Positions 41,573 to 47,224 of a DNA stretch of 47,224 nucleotides are shown one piece after another; position 1 is the first letter of the stretch, and each line of letters starts with the position of its first letter. The notes beneath the pieces are model-generated. The model was not told the origin of the DNA, did no database searches, and saw only the letters and a program-made list of their open reading frames with translations. The DNA is from Oscillospiraceae bacterium (GTDB taxonomy: Bacteria > Bacillota > Clostridia > Oscillospirales > Oscillospiraceae). The position numbers and the translations under genes were made by a program. Location: positions 1 through 47,224 of the forward strand of contig JAFXAW010000037.1 in assembly GCA_017522015.1 (NCBI GenBank), written 5' to 3'.

Positions 41573-42499
41573 TCACAGCAGCAGCGCAAAAATGCTAAGA
41601 CTCGCCGCGGAGAGCAGCGTAGACACAAACACGAAGCCCGCGCCATCCAGATGCGCCTTCGGATCCGGGTCGTACTGCAGCACATAAGTGCTCGTCAGCG
41701 ACGCAACAGGCAGCGCGGAATAGATCACCGCAAGGCTCGTATACATTTCCGGAAGACGCAGTCCACGGCAAAGCAGCCAGACGATCAGCGGCATCAGGAA
41801 ATTGCGGATCAAGCTCATAATCACAGAGCTCTTTGTTACCATCTTCTTCACGGAATAGCAGCCGAGCGTCGAGCCGCAGAGCAATATGCCAAGGGGCGAG
41901 GCCAGAACGCCGAGCTGGTCGAGTCCGTACTGGATCACCACGGGCACCCGCACCTTGAAAAAGCTCAGCGCCAGCCCGATAAACACCGCAACGAGCGGCG
42001 CAGAGAGCACCATCTTCAGCTTTTCCTTGAGCGTCATCTTTGCCGCGCGGTTCTCTTTCGGCATCAAAATGATTTTGGCCAGCAAATAAATCGTCAGCCG
42101 CACCGGGATAATGAAAATGAGATAATAGAACAGCAGTTCATCCCCGCCGAGCTTCTCCACAACCACAACACCAAAGAAATTGAAGTTGGTGAAGGTCGCG
42201 CCAAAGCGGATGATGCGCTCTGCAATATGCTTTTTCAGCAGCTTGCCCATAAGCAAGCCGACCAGAAAGCCGAGCACGAGCACCGCGACGGAGATCGCCA
42301 GAATCCATGCATTCTGGATCAGCTTATTCATCGCATCCGGTACATTCATGGAGTTGATAATCATACACGGAAGCGCGATATTCAGCACAAATGCGCTCAC
42401 CTGTTTGTTAAACGCCGGACCGATCACGTGGAGTTTCTGCGCAAACAGTCCGACCAGCAGAATTAAGATCAGTTCCGCGGACAAAGTCAATGCCTGCAT
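41573..42499 (-). CDS. AEC family transporter (auxin efflux carrier-like)
   Basis: A 308-residue protein with ten predicted TM helices and the AEC layout: an N-terminal half with FNKQVSAFVLNIALPCMIINS, a central basic loop (about 150-170), and a second half with SPLGILLCGSTLG and SALPVASLTSTYVLQY. AEC members transport organic acids such as malate in bacteria; the substrate here is unknown. ATG at 42499 follows AAAGAGG with 9 nt spacing. It is divergent from rpsF and 84 bp upstream of prfA on the same strand. Confidence 0.92.
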   Translation of the reverse strand: MQALTLSAELILILLVGLFAQKLHVIGPAFNKQVSAFVLNIALPCMIINSMNVPDAMNKLIQNAWILAISVAVLVLGFLVGLLMGKLLKKHIAERIIRFGATFTNFNFFGVVVVEKLGGDELLFYYLIFIIPVRLTIYLLAKIILMPKENRAAKMTLKEKLKMVLSAPLVAVFIGLALSFFKVRVPVVIQYGLDQLGVLASPLGILLCGSTLGCYSVKKMVTKSSVIMSLIRNFLMPLIVWLLCRGLRLPEMYTSLAVIYSALPVASLTSTYVLQYDPDPKAHLDGAGFVFVSTLLSAASLSIFALLL

Positions 42500-42642
42500 G
42501 TTTTTAAGCCTCTTTCGCTTGATTTTCTTGGCATATCATAACAAATCCTGCCGGCAATTACAAGCCGGACTTTAACAAAGCGGCGCGCGTTGTATGCGTT
42601 GGAGCATTTCGGAAAATATCACAAAATTTTCGCAGTAAATTC

Positions 42643-42698
42643 TTGACTTTTGCCGAAGGACGTGTATAATGGTTAGGTCTGCGATGATATATGCAGAC
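42643..42698 (+). promoter_or_regulatory. Promoter of rpsF-ssb-rpsR with leader hairpin
   Basis: TTGACT (42643-42648), 16-bp spacer and a perfect TATAAT (42665-42670). The transcript's first ~70 nt hold a hairpin GTCTGC (42677-42682) N10 GCAGAC (42693-42698). It does not show the CCG-bulge pattern I would expect of the known S6:S18-binding leader, so autoregulation by that motif is not claimed. Confidence 0.8.
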
Positions 42699-42749
42699 TA
42701 TCCTTGCTCCCACTTTTCAGGGGGCCAAAGACCAAAAGGAGGTGCAACC

Positions 42750-43046
42750 ATGGCAAAGACCAGCGAGAAGTACGAAGTGATGTACATCATCAACCCCAAC
42801 CTCTCCGAGGAGGAGAATGCGGGCATCGTTGAGAAGTTCAAGACGCTTGTTGAGCAGAATGGTACGCTCGATGAGATGGAGGAGATGGGTAAGCGCAAGC
42901 TCGCTTATGAGATCAACTACATTTCCGAGGGTTACTACGTGCTCATGAAGTTCACGTCTGCTCCCGACTTCCCCGCCGAGCTGGATCGCGTTCTCGGTAT
43001 TACCGACGGCGTGATGCGCAGACTCATCACCCTGCGTTACGAATAA
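42750..43046 (+). CDS. rpsF: 30S ribosomal protein S6
   Basis: A 98-residue protein: MAKTSEKYEVMYIINPNLSE, LDEMEEMGKRKLAYEINYIS, EGYYVLMKF and a C-terminal VLGITDGVMRRLITLRYE. It binds S18 on the small-subunit platform. ATG at 42750 follows a perfect AAAGGAGGTG. First gene of the standard rpsF-ssb-rpsR operon. Confidence 0.98.
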   Translation: MAKTSEKYEVMYIINPNLSEEENAGIVEKFKTLVEQNGTLDEMEEMGKRKLAYEINYISEGYYVLMKFTSAPDFPAELDRVLGITDGVMRRLITLRYE

Positions 43047-43057
43047 GGGGTGGAGTT

Positions 43058-43528
43058 ATGCTCAACAACATTGTGATTATGGGACGTTTGACGCGTGATC
43101 CCGAGCTTCGCTACACGCAGTCCCAGGTCCCTGTCGCGTCTTTCACCATCGCCTGCGACCGCGATTTCAGCGGACGTGACGGCGGAGATCGGCAGACCGA
43201 TTTTATCGACTGTGTAGCATGGCGTCAGACCGGCGAATTCGTATCCAAGTATTTCACCAAAGGCAGCATGGCAGTTGTTTCCGGCCGCCTGCAGATCCGG
43301 GATTGGACAGATCGTGAAGGCAATCGTCGGCGCAGCGCTGAGATTGTTGCCAACAACGTCTATTTCGGTGAGAGCAAGCGCAGCCGTGAAGATTTCGGCG
43401 GCTTTGCTCCCGGCGGAAACTCTCGTCCGGCATATTCCGCGCCCGCGGCTGGCGGTTATTCCGCTCCCGCGCCCGGCGGCAGCGCATTTGCCGAGCTGGA
43501 CGACGATGACGGCGAGCTGCCCTTCTAA
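43058..43528 (+). CDS. ssb: Single-stranded DNA-binding protein
   Basis: A 156-residue protein. The OB fold (about 1-108) starts MLNNIVIMGRLTRDPELRYT and includes FIDCVAWRQTGEFVSKYFTKGS and VSGRLQIRDW. A Gly/Ala/Pro/Tyr-rich linker follows, then the conserved acidic tip DDDDGELPF, which recruits replication and repair proteins. ATG follows GGGGTGGAG. Placed 11 bp after rpsF. Confidence 0.98.
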   Translation: MLNNIVIMGRLTRDPELRYTQSQVPVASFTIACDRDFSGRDGGDRQTDFIDCVAWRQTGEFVSKYFTKGSMAVVSGRLQIRDWTDREGNRRRSAEIVANNVYFGESKRSREDFGGFAPGGNSRPAYSAPAAGGYSAPAPGGSAFAELDDDDGELPF

Positions 43529-43577
43529 AGGCAAGGCCGTCCACACATTTTGATTGATTTCAGAAGGAGGCTATACC

Positions 43578-43817
43578 GTGGCTTTTGATCGTGATAAGAG
43601 CAAGTCTCGCAAGCGCAGAAAAGTATGTCAGTTCTGTGTCGACAAGTGCCAGCACATCGACTATAAAGACACTGCCAAGCTGCGCCGCTATATGTCCGAG
43701 CGGAGCAAGATCCTGCCCCGCCGCGCAACCGGCACCTGCGCTGAGCATCAGCGTGATCTCACCGAGGCCATCAAGCGTGCCCGTCAGGTTGCGCTTCTGC
43801 CCTACGTGACCGACTAA
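43578..43817 (+). CDS. rpsR: 30S ribosomal protein S18
   Basis: A 79-residue protein: [71 protein letters not shown]. Three Cys residues (CQFC and the TGTC Cys) resemble the zinc-type S18. The start codon is GTG at 43578, 7 nt after AAGGAGG (43564-43570). Confidence 0.97.
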   Translation: MAFDRDKSKSRKRRKVCQFCVDKCQHIDYKDTAKLRRYMSERSKILPRRATGTCAEHQRDLTEAIKRARQVALLPYVTD

Positions 43818-43831
43818 GTAATTCGTTATGC

Positions 43832-43867
43832 AAAAATCCCCGACCGCTGTGCGGCCGGGGATTTTTC
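43832..43867 (+). terminator. Terminator of the rpsF-ssb-rpsR operon
   Basis: AAAAATCCCCG pairs with CGGGGATTTTT around an inner CCG-ctgtg-CGG-type loop, followed by CTG. Strong stem, T tract on the plus strand. Confidence 0.9.
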
Positions 43868-43964
43868 TGTTTCTATCGCTCTTTCGGGTGAAGGACCTGC
43901 CTCGCCGACTGGCGTAATTCAGCGAGGTGTTCCTCTTATAATACCCGTTATTATGCCTTATCGC

Positions 43965-45023
43965 TTATTCGAGCGGCGGCTGCGTGTCGCTGTCATTTTC
44001 TGCTGCGTTCTGCGCCTGCAGGGCCTCAGCCTGTCTTCTGGCGCGTCTTTTCTTTTTTGCTCTCCGGATAATCAGAATGATGACAAGAGCAATGATGCCG
44101 AAGGGCAACAGGACAAGAATGATCGTCAGCAGGATCAGCGGAAGCTGACCAAGCGCAAAGACACCAAAGTTTTCCATACCCTGCGAGAAGTCAATCCAGG
44201 AGTTATGGGCGCGGTTACGCAGACGCTCACCGAAGGTGCTCTTCGGTGTAACAACATTGGACTGCACCTTGACTTCGTCAAGATTCAGATTCACCGTGCT
44301 GTAGCTGACCAGCCCATCGATACCGCGCATTCTGCTCTCCGTGCGTTCAATCTCATAACGCACGTCCGAGAGATAGCCGTGCAGCGCCACAACAGTGTCC
44401 AGATCCTGCGCCTGCTCCAGCAGCTCCAGGAGGGATTCTTCCTCCGCGAGCAGCGTTCTCAGTCTGGCCTCAAGATCAACGTATTCCGTGGTGAGGTTCT
44501 CCGACCGGCGGGTGTTGTTGCAGATGTTGCCAACATCGCCGCAGGACTCGAGGAAGGCATCCAGCTTTTGCGCAGGAACGCGAATCGTGTAATAGGCGCT
44601 GCGCAGATACTGGGAGGTGATGCGGTCACTCTCCACCTGCGCATACTCCACATAGCCCCCAAATTCCTGCGTCAGCTGCTCAAGCACTTCAATCGACTTT
44701 TCGTACTCAAGGGTTTCCACATACAGATCTACGGTATAAACCATCTTCAGAGATGTGTTCTGCCCCTCCGGGACTGTGTCGGTCCCGGCCGTAGTGGTGG
44801 ATTCCTCCGTTACCTCCATCTCGGCGTCATAGTTCAGGCCATAATCCATGTCATCATAGACGAGACCCGCTTCAGGCGCCATCGGCTCCGTCAAAGCTCC
44901 ATCAAACCTGTTGTAGTCGCCGCCGCTCGCCGCCATATCCTTGGCACTTGCTCCGCAGCCGGTCAGACAGAGCGCAGCGAGCAGGAATGCAAACACGATC
45001 GCAAGCCATTTCATCTTTTTCAT
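43965..45023 (-). CDS. DUF4349 lipoprotein
   Basis: A 352-residue protein. It starts with a lipoprotein signal ending in lipobox LTGC (residues 20-23). After an acidic linker comes the DUF4349 domain (about 92-300): KMVYTVDLYVETLEYEKSIEVLEQLTQEFGGYVE is the typical start, then YTIRVPAQKLDAFL, a coiled coil (YVDLEARLRTLLAEEESLLELLEQAQDL) and SYSTVNLNLDEV. A C-terminal TM helix (about 292-318) and a basic Arg/Lys tail follow. It is a membrane-bound outer-face protein of unknown role. ATG at 45023 follows AAGGAGGG with 7 nt spacing. Confidence 0.9.
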   Translation of the reverse strand: MKKMKWLAIVFAFLLAALCLTGCGASAKDMAASGGDYNRFDGALTEPMAPEAGLVYDDMDYGLNYDAEMEVTEESTTTAGTDTVPEGQNTSLKMVYTVDLYVETLEYEKSIEVLEQLTQEFGGYVEYAQVESDRITSQYLRSAYYTIRVPAQKLDAFLESCGDVGNICNNTRRSENLTTEYVDLEARLRTLLAEEESLLELLEQAQDLDTVVALHGYLSDVRYEIERTESRMRGIDGLVSYSTVNLNLDEVKVQSNVVTPKSTFGERLRNRAHNSWIDFSQGMENFGVFALGQLPLILLTIILVLLPFGIIALVIILIIRRAKKKRRARRQAEALQAQNAAENDSDTQPPLE

Positions 45024-45197
45024 TGATTATCCCTCCTTAAAATTTACCGGGTATACTCTTATGACGAATATCCGCTATAAAGGTTCCAAATAAATGCATA
45101 CTTTTTGAAAATTTTTATGATTTGATTTTACAGAACCCGTAAAAGGGTGTCAATACGCTTTCTGCGGCAAATCTTCGATACCGGGACAACAAAAAAG

Positions 45198-45240
45198 AAA
45201 TACAGCCGCAATGGTAGCTACCAATACGGCTGTATTTTTT
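45198..45240. terminator. Terminator after the BKACE gene
   Basis: AAATACAGCCG (45198-45208) / CGGCTGTATTT (45227-45237) encloses the palindrome TGGTAGCTACCA, giving one long nearly perfect hairpin. The minus strand continues CTTTTTTG and the plus strand TTTATA. Confidence 0.88.
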
Positions 45241-45251
45241 ATAAAAGAAGC

Positions 45252-46112
45252 TTACTTCTTCAGGCCGAGGATCTCGCGGGCCTCATCAGGCGTGGCGACC
45301 TCGCGGCCGTACTCTCTGATGACGCGGGCAGCACGCTCAACAAACTGCGCGTTGCTGTCAGCAAGCTGGCCCTTGGCGTACAGGACGTTGTCCTCCATGC
45401 CGACGCGGATGTGGCCGCCCAGCGCCACGGCGCCGTAGAGCATCTCCATCGCGGAGGCGCCGACACCGAAGGTGGACCAGGTGGAACCCGGGCAAAGCTG
45501 ATCCATGGTCTCCTTCATGAAGATCAGGTTCTTCATGCTGCCGGGGATGCCGTTGGCGCAGCCCATGCAGAACTGGAAGTGCAGAGGAGCCTTCAGGACG
45601 CCCTTCTTCAGATAGTAGGCGGCGTTGGCGATCATACCGGGGTCAAAAGCCTCGATCTCGGGCTTGACGCCCCACTCCTGCATGTTCATGCCCAGCTCCT
45701 CCAGGAACTTGGGGGGGTTGAGGAACAGCGCGGTGTGCAGCCAGTTCATGGAGCCGCAGTCATAGGAACCCATCTCGGGCTTGAGCTCCTTCAGGTGGAT
45801 CTGACGGGTCTCATCCGTGGCGTACAGGTCGCCGGAGGTGGTCATGTTGATGATGATGTCGCAGTCGGGGTGATTCTCGCGCAGCAGACGCACGGTCTCG
45901 GCAAAGCGGTTCTTATCCATGGTGCCGTTGCCTTCGTCGTCACGCATGTGCAGGTGAGCCATCGCAGCGCCGACTTTCCAGCAAGCATAAACGTCCTCAG
46001 CGATCTCAGCGGGAGTCATGGGAACGTTGGGGTTGTTTTCCTTCTTGGGCCATGCACCGGTGGTAGCCACGGTGATGATGCACTTATTCTTCAGAGCCTT
46101 GTTATCAGCCAT
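45252..46112 (-). CDS. BKACE family beta-keto acid cleavage enzyme (3-keto-5-aminohexanoate cleavage enzyme-like)
   Basis: A 286-residue protein of the BKACE/DUF849 family. N-terminal CIITVATTGAWPKK is followed by the metal ligands in HLHMRD (His 53, His 55), NMTTSG, a CGSMNW segment and the late VGMEDN with a conserved Glu. These enzymes use zinc to react a beta-keto acid with acetyl-CoA, giving acetoacetate and a CoA ester; the founding member Kce acts in lysine fermentation. No kdd, kal or kamA genes are in view, so the substrate is open. The upstream gene is a cyclase-family hydrolase in the same operon. ATG at 46112 follows AAAGGAAG with 8 nt spacing. Confidence 0.92.
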   Translation of the reverse strand: MADNKALKNKCIITVATTGAWPKKENNPNVPMTPAEIAEDVYACWKVGAAMAHLHMRDDEGNGTMDKNRFAETVRLLRENHPDCDIIINMTTSGDLYATDETRQIHLKELKPEMGSYDCGSMNWLHTALFLNPPKFLEELGMNMQEWGVKPEIEAFDPGMIANAAYYLKKGVLKAPLHFQFCMGCANGIPGSMKNLIFMKETMDQLCPGSTWSTFGVGASAMEMLYGAVALGGHIRVGMEDNVLYAKGQLADSNAQFVERAARVIREYGREVATPDEAREILGLKK

Positions 46113-46157
46113 GGGAATAACTTCCTTTCCAATTTATAATTTTAGTAAATACGGGGA

Positions 46158-46187
46158 ATGTGTGGGCGCGAAAACGCGCCCACACAT
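46158..46187 (-). other. Perfect intercistronic hairpin without U tract
   Basis: A 13-bp perfect stem ATGTGTGGGCGCG (46158-46170) / CGCGCCCACACAT (46175-46187) with a 4-nt loop lies in the 92 bp between the cyclase and BKACE genes. No U tract follows on either strand (TCCCCGT on the minus strand), so it is more likely an mRNA stability or processing element than a terminator. Confidence 0.7.
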
Positions 46188-46204
46188 GAATTCACGCGGG
46201 GTGA

Positions 46205-47218
46205 TTACTTATTGCGGTTGAACAGCTTCTGGATGTACTCCAGACCGGAATCGCCATTGCCTTCCTTCTCGCCGTAGCCGGTGCCGCCGTACTTGTAGGT
46301 GCGGGTGGGCACGCCCTTGACCAGCAGGTCCTCGTCGATCTCAGCAGAGCAGCGAGCCATGGAGCCGTCGCCCATGTACCAACGCAGCGGGAAGCAGTTG
46401 AAGCGGAACCACACACCGGGAGGAATCATGTCCAGATCGCCGCCGAGGTTCTCGACGCCGACGATGCCGTGGCCGAGCATCTGCTTGTGGCAGGGCTCCC
46501 AGGTGCCCCAGCAGCCGATGGCTTCCAGATCACCGAACTTCTCGTCGTAAGCTTCCTTGCCGTGCAGCTTGATGTAGTCGAACTTATCGAACTCAGCCCA
46601 AGCTTCCTCACCGAAGAGCATCTTGTACTCGTTGATGATGGTGTCACCGGTCTGGCCCAGCAGATCCATACGGGTCATGCCGTTGAGGGACATGGCGGTG
46701 TGCAGCGGGTGGTCCAGAGCCTGAGAGTCCATCGCAACGCACTTGACCTTGTTCTTGACGAACCACTTACCAGCCTCAACACCGGTACCGGCGGAGTAAT
46801 GATAGTAAGCCTTGGAGTCGTCGAACAGGCGATGCATACCGGTGTTCAGGCAGACGATCTTGCCTTCCAGGTCAGCCTGGTTGACGCCGTACTTCTCGCA
46901 GGCAGCGTCCAGATGCTTATCGGTGATCAGGCCCCAGGGCTCGATGTCGATCTTCAGGACAACAGCAGTGCCGGTGTAAGCGTCGATGGGCATCTCGTCG
47001 GAATAACGAGCGCGACGGCCGTCGAACTCATACTCCATCACGTGACGGGGAGCATCGCAGTGAGTACCGGTGTGCATGGTGCAGGTGATGCGCTGAGTCA
47101 GCACGCCGCCCTTTGCCATGGAATGAGCGCCAACGATCTCGGGCTTATCGAAATAAGGCCAGCGGGGGATCTCAGCACCAAAGGGATGAGTCAGGTCAAC
47201 AAATACGGTCTTACCCAT
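46205..47218 (-). CDS. Cyclase family protein (kynurenine-formamidase-like metal hydrolase)
   Basis: A 337-residue protein with the family signature HTGTHCDAPRH (residues 49-59), which binds the metal and holds the catalytic residues, preceded by VDLTHPFGAEIPRWP. At 337 residues it is well above the ~210 of typical KynB; the extra part is mostly C-terminal (about 200-337, including WGTWEPCHKQMLGHGIVGVENLGG). The family hydrolyses amides, formamides or cyclic imides and lactams. The substrate is unknown. The operon partner is BKACE. The start is near the window edge, so its promoter is not visible. Codon use is strongly biased (AAG, GAC, GGC, TAC), suggesting high expression. Confidence 0.88.
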   Translation of the reverse strand: MGKTVFVDLTHPFGAEIPRWPYFDKPEIVGAHSMAKGGVLTQRITCTMHTGTHCDAPRHVMEYEFDGRRARYSDEMPIDAYTGTAVVLKIDIEPWGLITDKHLDAACEKYGVNQADLEGKIVCLNTGMHRLFDDSKAYYHYSAGTGVEAGKWFVKNKVKCVAMDSQALDHPLHTAMSLNGMTRMDLLGQTGDTIINEYKMLFGEEAWAEFDKFDYIKLHGKEAYDEKFGDLEAIGCWGTWEPCHKQMLGHGIVGVENLGGDLDMIPPGVWFRFNCFPLRWYMGDGSMARCSAEIDEDLLVKGVPTRTYKYGGTGYGEKEGNGDSGLEYIQKLFNRNK

Positions 47219-47224
47219 TGTAAA

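Noticed and set aside
42671-42749. Canonical S6:S18-binding leader before rpsF
   Set aside because: A hairpin is present but I could not match the conserved CCG-containing bulge; left as an unspecific leader hairpin.

Overview
The window looks like chromosomal DNA of an anaerobic, endospore-forming member of the Clostridia, most likely an Oscillospiraceae-type gut bacterium. The grounds are high G+C coding DNA with strong AGGAGG-type ribosome sites, an FtsEX/PcsB-type cell-wall module, SpoIID- and SpoVB-like proteins, a split transketolase, a PPi-type phosphofructokinase, a tandem glycine riboswitch before an alanine/glycine symporter, and several Firmicutes families of unknown function (DUF4830, DUF975, DUF1002, DUF4349, DUF1858, DUF554). 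The family assignment is inference. Most of the window is ordinary core genome.

Layout. 1-3.6 kb: minus-strand ftsE-ftsX-PcsB-like hydrolase activator and a PucR/CdaR-type regulator. 4-8.1 kb: rsuA-type pseudouridine synthase, two small membrane-protein genes, trmK-nif3 (overlapping) and a DUF1858 protein. 8.2-12.5 kb: a type-B carboxylesterase divergent from a rhamnulose-1-phosphate aldolase (rhaD), then a MATE exporter. 12.55-14.1 kb: an AT-rich island next to a tRNA-Ser gene with two small unknown minus-strand genes, each followed by a copy of the same ~135-bp repeat unit. This is the most unusual part of the window. 14.1-18.4 kb: tRNA-Ser, argH, an alpha/beta hydrolase and glpK. 18.5-21.8 kb: DUF554, an EamA transporter and a SpoVB-like flippase. 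21.8-24.8 kb: rplU-rpmA, obg and a DUF1002 protein. 25-26.7 kb: glycine riboswitch and AGCS symporter. 26.9-31.2 kb: central sugar-phosphate genes (two transketolase subunits and PPi-type PFK, divergent from class II fba). 31.2-38.6 kb: SpoIID-like protein, a membrane protein, tcdA, a parvulin-type foldase, a tyrosine phosphatase, a NYN-LOTUS protein and a metallophosphoesterase. 38.6-43.8 kb: prfA-lepA, an AEC transporter and the rpsF-ssb-rpsR operon. 43.9-47.2 kb: a DUF4349 lipoprotein, then a BKACE (beta-keto acid cleavage) enzyme preceded in its operon by a cyclase/formamidase-family hydrolase.

How the genes work together. PPi-PFK, fructose-bisphosphate aldolase and transketolase lie within 4.4 kb with no transaldolase in view, which fits the sedoheptulose-bisphosphate form of the pentose phosphate pathway known from clostridia. 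The BKACE and cyclase pair looks like part of a fermentative amide or keto-acid degradation route. Ribosomal protein L27 starts directly at MAHKKG with no prp gene beside it, unlike the usual Firmicutes arrangement. Many promoters are near-consensus sigma-A type, and several carry inverted repeats in the spacer that could be operators.
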